Assembly: GCA_037367355.1 (NCBI GenBank)
Contig: CM074697.1
Coordinates: 2,356,001 to 2,420,000 of the forward strand
DNA: 64,000 nucleotides
Direction of reading: 5' to 3'
Source of the DNA: Neoscytalidium dimidiatum
Taxonomy: Eukaryota; Ascomycota; Dothideomycetes; Botryosphaeriales; Botryosphaeriaceae
Below are positions 45,480-56,863 of the stretch, in pieces (position 1 is the stretch's first letter; the number at the start of each line of letters is the position of its first letter). The position numbers and the translations under genes were made by a program. The notes below the pieces were generated by a model. It was not told where the DNA came from. It saw only the letters and a list, made by a program, of their open reading frames with translations, and made no database searches.

Positions 45480-46771
45480 AGAAAAGTGATCAGAAGCTCG
45501 CAGTCAACATTCGTGTGGCTATCTCGACCTTTGAAAAATTCAATTTGTGGATATTATTGGAATGTGTTCATTAGTACATAAACAGCTCATTCTGTAAATA
45601 TTTTTATCTAGGTATGAAATTGTGGTCAGTTTCTACTACATCTGTTCTACGGAATGCTTTCTTAGAGCATCTTCCGCTGGGATCTGCTTCAATCTTACAG
45701 TCACTGAGGAGTTCTTGGCCTTCCACCTTCTAATGATCTGCTCCTACTCTCACGACGACACTCCCACCCATCGCTTTTCCCTCCACATGAAACACCCTTG
45801 CCCCTTCCGACCCTGACAAAACACTCTAGATTCTTATCCCACACAGATGATTCATCTCAAATCTGCACTTCGAGCCTCGCCATGTATGCCCTCTGCCGAC
45901 GCCTTGATGTTTCCCGAGTCGCTATTATTCGCAGATTGATCTAGCATCACGCTGCACTGGACCTGAATTTTGAATGCGTGGATGTAATGTTTCATGCTGA
46001 TTGTGCGGAGCGGTGAATCGATGCTGTTAGAAGCAGCATGAAGGACGCGCTTGAACTGGACCACCGCAGCCGCAGATCACATCCCGTGGTATCTTCAACT
46101 AGGTTTGAGGTGGGTGCCGACTATCTTTTAGTCCTTATCAGCACTATTATCGGGAGAGCGGAAAGAGGACTTGCAGAATATGTCGATGGATTCCAGATTT
46201 GAGGCAAGGTAGGCAATGATTATAAGGTTGGCAGTGAACATGCTAGTGCAAACGATCCCAGGATTGAAGGGATCCATCTATAGACCGAGTGGGATTGCTT
46301 GGATGAGAGACGTTTTTGTGTTTGTGAATGATGCATTACGGGAAACGGGCCTGAACTGAAAGACGTGTGCGATCAAAAACGGCACCTGGAAAAGAGCCAG
46401 AGGTATCCATTACAGACGAAGGTCTTTATCAGCATGATGACAGGTAGAAGAATAGTATTATTCAGCAAGTGTACTATTAAACTACCGTATTGGCATTTGT
46501 TGACCTATGTGAGAATTTGAAATCTCATGACGCAAAGGTGGGTTGCATACCAAAGAAAGCCTTCCAAAGGTTCCGTCGGACTAACATTCACAAAGGAGAC
46601 CATGTGGCTTTGCCTCTTGCAGCACATGCCATCGCCACGTAAGCTATTGCCATGGCAGATGCTAGACCAGCTGTGACAGTATCATCTCATCCGACCGGGT
46701 ATGGAACGAGTAAACGCGTGTAGAAGCGTACTTTGCCTGTTAATATGCCAAGCGGAACGGCTGGACTCGAT
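45480..46771. other. Intergenic, no gene seen
   Basis: Low-complexity AT-richer sequence between the convergent GH62 and P450 genes. Short open frames only. Confidence 0.5.
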
Positions 46772-48625
46772 CTATTCAGTTTGAACTTTGACTTCCCGCG
46801 GCCTAAATCGAACCACAAGCTCCGGCTTGTCCCAGATGAGATAAGATCTCTGGTCAATCCACTGGTCATTTTGAGATTCGAGTTCGAGGTCGAAATTCCA
46901 GAGAACCCTTGCCATGATCGCTCTCATCTCATAGTACGCCAAGCTTTTCGGCGTAGGGAGAGTTAGTTCGACAACTAATGTACACATGAGAATTTACAAC
47001 ACTCACTTCTTTCCGAGACAGTTGCGGGGGCCATAGGAAAATGGTTGCACCACCTCCCGTTTGTCATACGCATGGTACTCTTCGAAGCCGGGCTCTTCGA
47101 GCATCCAACGTTCCGGTAAGAAGAGCTCAGGGTCCTTGAAGTTCATGGGGGAGCGGAAGGCCGCCCAAGACACCACAGCAAGGCGTGTCTGAAACAATTT
47201 GGGATTGGCTTAAGAAGAAAGGATAAATCCACGGCGCGGTCGGGGATTTGACATGGTGTAGCGGGAGCACTTGCCTTTTCTGGAAGATACTCGCCCAGGA
47301 TCTCATTGCCACCTGGAACGATCTCCCTAAAGGTTCCCAAGGGCACCGGTGGATATACTGTTTCAGATGGATGAGTTCACTTCCTTTACGTTGATGGTTG
47401 CGACTGGACGTACCTCGAAGTGCCTCCTCGATACACGCAACCAGATATCTCATGTGCCTGACAGATTCTATCGTCAAGTCAGACTCGCTTTCACACTGCC
47501 GAACCTCTTGAGCCAGCCGTTTGTATTTGGAAGGATTTTTCAAGAGCAAGTACGTCAACCCACTGAGCAACGTCGCAGTAGTTTCCGTGCCCGTAAGCAT
47601 AAATAGAATGCTATTAGCGTTCATGACTTCGCGGCTGATGTCAAGCCCAGATCGGAGAATCAATGCCCAGATATCCGGATGTTCGGTATCCTTTTTGGTC
47701 AACCGCTTGGCGACACGTTCGGAGCTGTGCTTGAGATTTACCACCGCCGCTTCCTTTAAGTATGCCGGCATGAATGCTTTCCAGATAGCCTGCAGGAGCG
47801 GATACTCATTGAGCTGCCGGATCAATGTTATCGCTTTGAAGCTGTGGAAAATTGCTGCCACCCAAGGCGAGTACTCGGAGTTTTTGAGGTTGCCGAGGGG
47901 CTCGCTGAAGGTCAGATCGCCCATGATGTCGAAGGTCGTGAAGTTGTACAGCTTGACGGCATCGAGCTCGGCGGCGCCAGTCGGGCTCTTGGTCGCGGCG
48001 CGCTGGATTAGCTGGATCAGATCGTCGACGTAGTGGCCGATGAGCTCTCCTTGCTGGCCGAGGGCACGGTCGCTAAAGGCGTGGGCGAAAATACGGCGTT
48101 GGGCGCCGTGCTCAGCATCGCTGGGCTCGGTGAGCACGCTGTTGAAGCCGTTGGCTTCACCTTGGAGAAATCGTGTGTCTTTCGGACTGGCTTTGCGGCC
48201 GGTAGTCTTGTGGCCGTAGATTTCTTTACATGCCTCTGGTTTGGTGTAGCTCAATCTATCGGGACCTATGCGGACGACCTGGCCGTACTGTTTGTGGACT
48301 GAGTCTATCCAGTGTACCAAGTTGCCACGGAACATATGATAGACGTAGACAATGTTCCAAGCTGCCGCGTGACGAGGTCCCGGGAATCTCGAGAGAGGGT
48401 GAAAATAAACGTTGTAGATAGCATCTGCAACGACTTTGGCGAGTATCTATTTGTCATCTCTCAGTAAGAGGTCTAGGATATCATAGATGGGATGTGTATA
48501 AGGCCGAAAATACCGATAACGATGTGCGAAAGGTCTAAACTAGAAAGAAACGTGGACGTCGGGTGTTCCAGCGCAGTTGTGGCTTTATGAATGCCTTCAC
48601 CGTGCGCAGATCTTGAACTGTCCAT
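46772..48625 (-). CDS. Cytochrome P450 monooxygenase (isotrichodermin hydroxylase-like)
   Basis: Exons 48446-47414, 47357-47275, 47188-47007 and 46943-46772 join in frame; a first exon starts at the ATG 48625 but its 3' border is uncertain. The protein (about 500 residues) has the fungal start IYNVYFHPLSRFPGPRH, then YNFTTFDIMGDLTFSEPLG. The oxygen-binding I helix carries LTGTETTATL, the K helix EEALR, the meander block LPERW, and the heme loop PFSYGPRNCLGK with the Cys ligand. The intron 47189-47274 is GC-AG. A hydrophobic N-terminus suggests an ER membrane anchor. Similarity blocks fit the large clan that includes TRI11/isotrichodermin C-15 hydroxylase; the substrate is unknown. It needs a cytochrome P450 reductase, not encoded here. 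Confidence 0.88.
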
Positions 48626-50014
48626 GATGATGTCAATGTGAGGATTCTTTGAGATGCTGGTAAAATTAATATCGGCAGGCTAGCACTTTATAGCTTTTTG
48701 CAACAGCCAAGACTATTTTACCGGAACAAGATGTCTGGTCTTATCCCGGATGCAGTGCGTGCTATCGGAATCTCGGAACGAATGTTTGCCGTGCACGGGG
48801 TACGCAATGAGAATATAGCTGGCGAATGCATTATAATGGTAGTGAAACAATACGGACATATCTTAACCATCTATAGACGTTGAGCTATCTTGAGTGTTGT
48901 AACAACTAGTAGATCACGAAGTCTTGATTACTATTACTACCGGTGTACGTACTCCCGCTTAAGCTTATTTTCTCTACATTGAGATAGATGTGTGGATAGT
49001 TTCTATAAAGTATAATTGACTGCTGCCGACGCTACGAATCTCAGGTACGCCCGGAAAGTTTATCTTGCGTTCCTAAATATAATAGAGCACACAATCACGT
49101 ATATCCTCTGCTTTTTTAAGTCTGGCAGAGAGCAAAGTTATGCATATACGGCTCTGATATCAGTCGGGGCCTTTGCGGCTTGGCAGACATTAATGTGAAT
49201 GCGTCAAGGTCATATTCATATGAGGGGCGAAAGAAGTGGGTACAACACGTAAGCCAGGCCGAGAATACCTGGTCGCCGATTTACTGAGGAGTGCATAACA
49301 TCCCGTGATGAGCCGAGAAATACCGAGTTCATCCACATCATAAATTCCGTCGTGAGCCGAATCTAAGCTTACGAAAATTCGATCGTCGTAGTCCCACGGA
49401 TCAATTTAGACGTAGGGCATCCGTCATGACGGACCAATGTTCAATTCTCCGTAAGCTTATCGGTCCCGTCACAAGTTTCTGAAGAGATCAAATAGATCAA
49501 CAGTCCAGCTGGTGATCTCACTCGCCTACGTAAGCTCGGAGCTTCAGTCATTCACTTCCATCTTAAAGGTGATGAGCGCTCTTCTTCTAGCTTTCGACGA
49601 AAGTTACTGCTCGGGGCGGAAAGGCTTGGGGAACCATGCTGGGGAGGAATCTGTCCAGGGTGCAGGGCCGCGGAGACTGGATGGCTCAATACACACTTCT
49701 GTACTGAATGATATTATTCAGAGACCTCCTCAAATTTCTGGTGCTATAGACAGCAGGGCATCGAAACTGCTTCAAGTAAGACAGCCGCATCTAAGTAGGT
49801 GTTGCACATTGATGAACAAGGTCGCTTGTTCACTGCACTATATGCGACTGAGAATCGGAACAAAATCTAATTCAAGTTTACATCGTAGTGTTCCTATAGC
49901 CTGGTGAGGCTCATATCTCTACGTCTTAGATTACTCTATCCCCCGTATACTCAAGCACCAAAAGGACCCCGATCGCTGTCATGCTGCTCTTATATGCACC
50001 CCGGCCATGATTCA
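48626..50014. other. Intergenic, no gene seen
   Basis: AT-rich, with short open frames only. It includes the P450 promoter on its left side. Confidence 0.5.
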
Positions 50015-51799
50015 TCAGTCGTTGTTTCCTGTTGCCACGCCCCAGAAGTATGCGCACCAACTTCCAAGTACCAATAATGTGAAGGCTATGAAAAAGCCTC
50101 GCGAAACTGTTCTGTTTCTTCCCCAATTCTCACCGTAGAACTTTTCCTTCCGAACCACATTGAGATCACCGTTGGCTATACGTTGCTTCCGAGTCCATTG
50201 CAAGCGCCTGAGATCAACGGCCGTCCACGAGATAAGGACGAGGGACAGAGAGACAACGACACAGCCCATGGATAATACAACGTAGACAATTGTCACGTGG
50301 TGGTAAGAATTGTTGTCACGGTCCTGGATTGCGCCTGTAATTACGCGGACAATGATGTTCATTCTACGTCAGCGTCAGCATTGCTGTCATCCGGTTGATG
50401 AGGGGCTGCATCCTTACGCGTTATTCATCCCAATCTTGATTCCATAAGCAGTGCCGAAGACGGACTGGTGCCACATGGAAGTGCGGATGGAGTCGATTAT
50501 GGTAGTGGGTCCGATTGAGTATGCGAACGCGTAGATGCCAAATGCGGCGGCGTTTCCTCGAGTGGTACTGGACCAGTTGATGAGCACCATGGCGGTGGAG
50601 ACGCCGACACCACAGATGACCACTTGAGATTATTAGTACTGCATCACGGAAGGTCGGGAAAGGAGCTTACTGAGGGTGATTCGATTCCCAAACAGGTCAA
50701 TAAATATTCCGATGAGGGGAACAAGGAAGAACCCTAGCCTCATAAGCACTGCAACAAAACCCGGGAGGATGTTGTTGCTTACCAGCGTATTGGCTCAGAG
50801 CGCTGTACCAGCCGGCAGAGACGGAGTCTGTGCCGAATCGCTGTTCGGCGAGTTCCGTAGCATTTTGTAGAAACACTATGGCAACGCTTGTCTCCAGCAG
50901 AGAGAATGACAGGACAGCCCAGTAGACCCAGGGCAGGTCCAGAACCTTCTGCAGTTGGAATTTCTTGTTCTTCTCGGTCAGCTGCTCGCCTGTCGCTGGG
51001 TCGGCGCGCGCAACGAACTTCTTGGTAGCAACACGGTTGAATCAAGAGAAGACTAGGGTCATGATGTTCGTGAAAATATTGATGAATACGGCAACCCAGA
51101 AGGTCCAGGCGAAATTACCCGTGTTCTGCTATCGTTGAGTGGGAGAATGAGATGAAACTCTTTAAGGCGACGAACCTTTGCAATAACGTTCGCGGTGGCC
51201 TTACCGACGAAGGATCCGATCTTTCCCAGACCCAGCTGAAGTCCCAGCGTGGATCCAAATCCATTGTTCGGTGGGAACCAAGACGAAAACATTTTGTACT
51301 GCGCAACCTGCGTGGCCACATCGCCGAAAGTGGATATGACACGCCCGCCAATCATGGTCTTGTACGAACGGATTTGCGCTGCAGTGGCGATCACGATGGA
51401 ACCGATCGAGTAGATGATATTTCCGTAGACGATAGCATCTGCGTCTGTCAGCCAACCAGAAGCAGAGATTCCAAGAGAAAGCTTACTCGCGCCGCCGATC
51501 TTGTCGGTCACAACTCCGCTCCACAATATCAGAGCTGTGACAATAAAGTCCTCGCTGGCTTCGAGAAGAGAGAACTGGGTGTTGTTAATATGGAGTTCCT
51601 TCTTCAGCGTTGATTTCATTGCCCCAGTGATTCCAGCGCTCCAATTAGACCCGAAGCCGATAAGCGAGATCAGTAAAACCGAGGCGAGCTTCCATGATAA
51701 CGGGGGTGGTCGTCTGCCGTCGGCACTCGTATTCTCCTGCGAGCTGGAGTCATCGACTTCCTGGGTCTCGACCAGGCCAACCACCACGTCCTTTCCCAT
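50015..51799 (-). pseudogene. MFSD1-like MFS transporter gene with one in-frame stop
   Basis: Six exons (51799-51487, 51438-51176, 51125-50783, 50733-50671, 50622-50418, 50363-50015) join perfectly in frame to 511 codons, apart from a single TGA at 51044-51042 inside exon 3 (context TLVFS-stop-FNRVATKK). Landmarks of the MFSD1-like branch are intact: LIGFGSNWSAGITGAMKSTL in helix 1, the loop GVVTDKIGGA (motif A), YGNIIYSIGSIVIA, FGDVATQVAQYKMFSSWFPP, DLPWVYWAVLSFSLLETSVA, and GPTTIIDSIRTSMWHQSVFG in the second half. Family members export dipeptides or organic solutes across lysosome-like or plasma membranes. Everything except the stop looks functional, so recent inactivation, a base-calling error or stop readthrough are all possible. 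The stop lies in the loop after helix 6, so a truncated protein would lose half the helices. Confidence 0.75.
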
Positions 51800-52254
51800 T
51801 GAATTTTGCAGAGCCTGATCGCAAACGTCAGCAGAGACGCTCGTATCATGGCAGGACAAGGAATTTTAAATGCGAACACAGTCCGATGACGGCCATCGCC
51901 GTTGATAGGCGAGTGTCGGGTGCCAAGATGGGCGCCATCATCAGATAAGATAAATCGCCGAAGATCTCGGCCCGTGGCCTTAGCGCAGAGGCTTTCCGTC
52001 CAATGGCACCTCTTAAAGGATCAATATGATGTTCAATATCGGTCTAGTGAAATCAGATGGCTCGTGTATAGGTCTTGGCTCGACAATCGTGCTGTGAGGT
52101 CTGCATATCTATTTTTCCAACGTGCGATGTTTCTTCAACCCCGCGTTTGAGCCCTCGCCATTCTCTCTCGCGGTCGAGTTGAAGATAAAAGGCCTGAGAA
52201 TGGCGTCTTCAGCTGCTCTTCCTGCCACCGAAGACGGTCCGAAGCTTCAGAGCC
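51800..52254. other. Short divergent promoter
   Basis: Spacer of about 450 bp between the MFSD1-like gene and the ZIFL-type MFS gene, likely promoters of both. A plus-strand ORF (52201-) runs ahead of the MFS start in another frame and could be an upstream ORF. Confidence 0.4.
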
Positions 52255-53957
52255 ATGTCGGCAATACTTGTGGCTACAATCCTTCACCACCACAGGCACG
52301 AGTACACTGTACAGCCGCCTGCTAACATTTCAAACTCGCCCGCCGATACCGACATGGAAAGAGAAGCCGACCGCAAGAGTGACCAGCCTGTGACCTGGTT
52401 ATCACTACCCAATAAGGGCCAACTCGCCATTATCCTTCTTGCCCGGTTGTCGGAACCAATCAGCGAGCGGTCGCTTACGGCATATGTTTTCTACCAGCTG
52501 CGCTGGTTTGATCCAACACTCCCAGCCGCCGACATAGCATATCAGATGGGAATTTTAATTTCGGTGTTTGCTGCCACCCAATGCGTGACTGGTGTAATGT
52601 GGGGCCGAGTTGCCGATGCGCTGTGGATAGGGCGGAAGGGAGTCTTGATGATAGGCCTGGGTGGCGGGTGCATTGCAGCGGTTGGCGTAGGCTTCTCGCA
52701 CTCGTTTGCAGCAATGCTCTTCTTTCGTGCCTTGTGTGGAACATTGAACGGCAATGTCGGTGTTATGAGAGCCATGATCTCGGAAATCACTCCTGAAAAG
52801 AAGTGCGTGTGTTCGATAAAGCATCCGTGATGTGAGGACCCAGCTAACGGGACCTCAGGTATCAATCCCGCTCATTCTTACTCCTACCGATGATGTTCAA
52901 CGTAGGGGTAATTGTAGGCCCTATCATTGGAGGCTTCCTAGCTCCTGCAACAAGAACTCTCGACGACGACTCCACTGTTCTCCTCCCCTCAAAGTCCGGC
53001 TGGTGGGACAATTATCCATATGCGCCTCCCAACCTCGCCAGTGCATCATTTCTCCTCCTATCCGTGGTTGCAGTTTTTCTTGGACTTGATGAGACTCATA
53101 AGTCCTTCCATGGCCGAACAGGCTACGGAGTAAAGTGTGGAAGCCTCATCTCCCGTCGGGCATCGAGCATCTGGAAACCACAACACCGCTATGCCGCCAT
53201 TCCTACGGAAGAGCGCATCGAGCTTGGTAACGGCAGACCCTCATCCCACACAACTTCCCCCGTCCCGCCACAAAACACGCCCGTACTCGAGAAGCCGGCC
53301 CGTCTACCCTTCCGTTCCATCCTTACCCGCAACATCATCCTTGTCCCCACCCAACATTTCCTCCAAGCCCTCCATGTCTCCACCTACAACACGCTCCTCT
53401 ATCTCCTCCCCTCCAGCCCGCGCGGCTCCTCGCTCTTCGCTGGTGGCCTCGGCCTTTCTGCCCACGCCATCGGCCTCGCCACCGCCACGATCGGACTCGT
53501 CGGCCTCCCGGTCCAACTCGTCCTCTACCCCCGCCTCTCCACCCGCCTCTCCCCGCTCGCCGCCTACCGCCTCTTTCTCCCGCTCAGCCTCGCCGCCTAC
53601 CTTCTCCTCCCGCTGCTCACGCTACCCGCGCTTGCCTCCTCTCCGCCGCTGCTTTGGGCCGCGCTCATCGCGGTGCTGGCCGCCCAGGTGCTGTCGCGCG
53701 CCTTTGTCAATCCGGCGACGGTAATCTTGGTCAACAACAGCGCACCCCACCCGAGCCTGCTGGCGACGCTGCACGGGCTGGCGCAAAGCATCTCGGCTGC
53801 AGCGAGGACGCTGGGGCCATACGTGGGCAGCGCGGTGTTTGGATGGGGTTTGGAGCATGTAGGTGCTGGAGGACGGGTAGCGGTGCCGTTTTGGATAATT
53901 GGCGTGCTAGCTGTGAGTAATTGGGCGCTGCTTTGGTGGGCGGTGGAGGATGTGTGA
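52255..53957 (+). CDS. MFS transporter, YCR023C/zinc-induced-facilitator-like type
   Basis: Two exons (52255-52802, 52859-53957) encode up to 548 residues; the second in-frame Met at 52354 (MEREADRK) is the more likely start because the family usually begins shortly before the WLSLPNKGQLAIILLARLSE block. Twelve helices are present. The motif-A loop is GRVADALWIGRKGVLMIGL, the fourth and fifth helices read FRALCGTLNGNVGVMRAMI, then PMMFNVGVIVGPIIGGFLA. A long central loop holds VFLGLDETHKS and a disordered Pro/Ser-rich stretch. The second half starts at IILVPTQHFLQALHVSTYN. Fungal members (yeast YCR023C and relatives) are vacuolar or plasma-membrane H+-coupled exporters with unknown substrates. 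Its divergent neighbour is the interrupted MFSD1-like gene. Confidence 0.87.
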
Positions 53958-54285
53958 GGAGCGGGCAGGAAGGGAGGAGCTTCGGGAAGGTGAGGTGGGA
54001 TGGTAGACTCGGAGGATGGTGCAAAGCAAGCCGCATTAGAAAATCTTCATGATAACAAGAAAGGACATTATATCCAGAATGGATAAAATAAACTACGTAA
54101 GTAGAAACCTCGGATTCGAATTTCGTTACACTGTATTTGCCGAGCTGCGTGAAGAATATCCCGCTTGAAGTAGAAGAGGTATTTATTTGACCCGTACTTG
54201 TTTAGGAATTTTATTTATTCATCTACATTGCTCGAATATAGATGCTAATGGTACAGAGATCTAACCACGCGACTATAATGCTTAT
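53958..54285. other. 3' flank, no gene seen
   Basis: AT-rich spacer after the MFS gene. Confidence 0.5.
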
Positions 54286-54696
54286 CTAAAAACGGTAACA
54301 CCGCCCTCTGTTGACTATGCGTTTCCCCTTCCAACCTCTAGCTGACAGCCTTATCCTCTGCTTTCTAATACAACCGCTTCGGGTGTCCTTCTGAGAAATG
54401 CTACCGCTTAACGTCCCACAGCGATATAGTGACAAGATGTTGAGGAGAGCTGGGTGCGTTTTGAGAAGTTTGGGAGCTTGAAATTGGAGGTTTGTTGTGC
54501 GCTTTAATAGGGAGCCATTGCTGATGTCGATGGCCTGTTCGTGTACACGCGCGCTGATGGCATCTACGTATGGCGCAGTAAAGCTTCGCGCCTGGAGCCT
54601 GGGATAGTAGATGGTCAACGGAAGGGTGCCAGGGTTCGGCGTTGGATCAACAGGAGTCGAGTGGTTGAACCCAACGTGATACGGTCCCTTAGGGTT
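54286..54696 (-). pseudogene. N-terminal relic of a PAF-acetylhydrolase-like esterase
   Basis: After a TAG that looks like a splice acceptor, the minus strand is open for about 135 codons: NPKGPYHVGFNHSTPVDPTP, then GTLPLTIYYPRLQARSFTAP and DAISARVHEQAID. The order 'GPY.VG...H...D.......L.L.IYYP' is that of the N-terminal region of fungal platelet-activating-factor acetylhydrolase-like lipases. The serine nucleophile region (GHSxGG), Asp and His are not found downstream, and the frame degrades after about residue 70. No start exon could be placed. The family call is tentative. Confidence 0.35.
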
Positions 54697-55886
54697 CTAT
54701 AGCAAAACAGCGTTGAGAATTTGCGGGAGCAACGTAACGATAAGGGAGAACGAGCGTATGTCGACGATTGATACTGTCAATGGTTGCAGAGGTCTGTTCA
54801 CACTAAATACTGCAGATACTGCCCACAGGCAAGTATTGCGTCAGAGATGAGAAGTTAGAACATCCTGTCGGATCCTTCATTGCGCATCTCTATCGACATT
54901 CCAAGCTTATCTCCAGTGGAACTCAGCCCCCACATCTTTGGTTGCATAGCACGCCACGCCAAGGCAGCAGTGACACGCGCATATGGACTGTGCGTCAGAG
55001 TGTTAAGAGGTCAAGCATCTTTTAGAGAAGACGCGAAAAAATGCCATTGTCCGACTGTGGGAAGTACACTCACCCCCGGGGCTGACGACGCTCGTGTAAC
55101 CATACCAATGTCATGCTATCAGAGAACGGGCTGTCGCAGAGAAACAGAGTACAGACTTTCATACCCCATATCTGATCGTCGCTACTTGCTGGCCTCGGCT
55201 AAGCATAGAAAACCGACTATTGTTATAGATTCAGGCCGACAGTATTTTGCTCGTGCCTTCTCCGGTCTCATGGGCGCCACTTAAGATTTCTCCCTCTTGC
55301 ACCGTGCATATGAGCTATTTTACGCTACTCACATCAGTCGGCTTAAGAGGTATATCTGCCGAGTTCCTACTGCAGACGAATCTGGTATCTGGAGAGGTGA
55401 GAGCGCGACGGAGGAGGCTCAAGCGCAGTACGCCGAGCTGCCATCTAAGGGAAGGCGGCTGCACCGTAAGTACCGGAATGCTATCGCCATGGTAATGATT
55501 TAGGGAGTTATATGCTGAAGGCTGAGGATGGTTGTGTGATTTGCTGGTTAGATGTGGAATTCGCGTAGTAAACCAACGACTTGGCTATGCTAGTTGATTT
55601 GACTATGCGCGGTGGCTAATTGATATGACTGGTTGCTTGGGTCCGCTACCGGGCTGGGAGAGTATCCATATACGTATACGCATAGAGTATTCAGCTTGTA
55701 TGCATCCCTTTCATCATGATACGAGCTAGCGACTGCGTGGCCGAACACTTCGTGAGGTAGGAAATTTGGTTGCGGCTTTTCATTCTAGTTGCCTTGTCTA
55801 TTTACTGGAACACCATTATCAGGTCATTGTCCCGAAGCCAGCACATTCCTCAATCGCAAGCATCCCGACTTTCCAGCCTGATGTAG
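54697..55886. other. Intergenic, no supported gene
   Basis: Two plus-strand open frames (54880-55284 and 55297-55503) have some protein-like character (the second ends in SKGRRLHRKYRNAIAMVMI) but no recognised domain and no clean splice link. Confidence 0.35.
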
Positions 55887-56739
55887 ATGGTGAAAATTGC
55901 GTTGAGCGACGAGTATTCTCTTCATCATTACCGCCAAGCTACGACAGCTGATGCCATCCTGTTCATCCTGCTTTTCGCAGTAACCACTGGAATGCACTTA
56001 TGGCAAATTATCCGCCGCAGAAGTTAGTTCATGGGCGCCCTTGTCGTTGGTGGAGCATGTACGCCAGCCCGACCGCCACTAATTTTTTTTTTCTTCGTTC
56101 TATCGAGGCTGACCGACATTGCAGTAAAATCCTGAGCTACGCCTTCCGCGCCAAATCCGCCACACAGCCCTTCAACAAATACACCATCATGCCATTTACC
56201 ATCCAAAACAGCTTCCTCCTGCTCGCGCTGGTCCTCTTCGTTGCGAGCATCTACATGGTCCTCGGCCGCATCGTGCTGCTCACCAACGGCGGGCGACGGG
56301 CTCTGCAAGAGCGTCGGGGGTGCCATGACCACCGCCGCAACATTCAGCAGCACTAAGAGCGGCAGCGAGGGCAGCATCTCTATGGAGACCGCGGGCAAGG
56401 CGCTCACAATTTTCCACCCGGTCGCGCAGCTGGCCGTGTTCGCGGGCTTCATGCTCGCCGCGGGCGTATTCCACAAGAGGATAGCAGACAGCCCGACGGT
56501 GGCGTCGCGCGAACCCGATGTGCGCGGTATTAGAAAGAGCCAATGATGGCGCTTTACGTGGCCGGTTTGCTGGTCATGGTTAGGAGCCTAATGCGCATCA
56601 TCAAATATTACGAGGGGATCAGTGGGCGGGTATTATCTCGCACGAGGTCTTCTTGTACACATTTGATGCGCCTCCTACGTTTTCGATGATGGCTCTGTTG
56701 AATATCGTGTACCCTGGGGACCTGGGCGTCTTGTTATAG
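55887..56739 (+). pseudogene. Broken RTA1-family membrane protein gene
   Basis: Pieces of an RTA1-like (lipid-translocating exporter family) seven-helix protein appear in order. They are: an ATG at 55887 with ADAILFILLFAVTTGMHLWQ (helix 1); an in-frame TAG at 55999-56037 context (RRRS-stop-FMGALVVGGA); after a possible intron, TIMPFTIQNSFLLLALVLFV and ASIYMVLGRIVLL (helices 2-3); a frame change with loss of the usual loop; GDGLCKSVGGAMTT; then HPVAQLAVFAGFMLAAGVFH; MALYVAGLLVMVRSLMRIIK; a second frame change near 56635; and HEVFLYTFDAPPTFSMMALL with NIVYPGD to the stop at 56739. A stop, a short deletion and two frame changes show it is inactive. Confidence 0.65.
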
Positions 56740-56863
56740 TAGGAAAGCCGAGCTGTGGACGGGGATTGTTCTGGCTGCTCATTGGCATGGAGTGGGCAAG
56801 ACTGGGCGGGGAAGCGGCTGCTCATCACCACTAGGCGGATGATTGGGTAGCGTGTTAGCCTTG

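Noticed and set aside
52201..52404. ATG at 52201 as the MFS start
   Set aside because: It is in a different frame and ends before the first helix; kept only as a possible upstream ORF.
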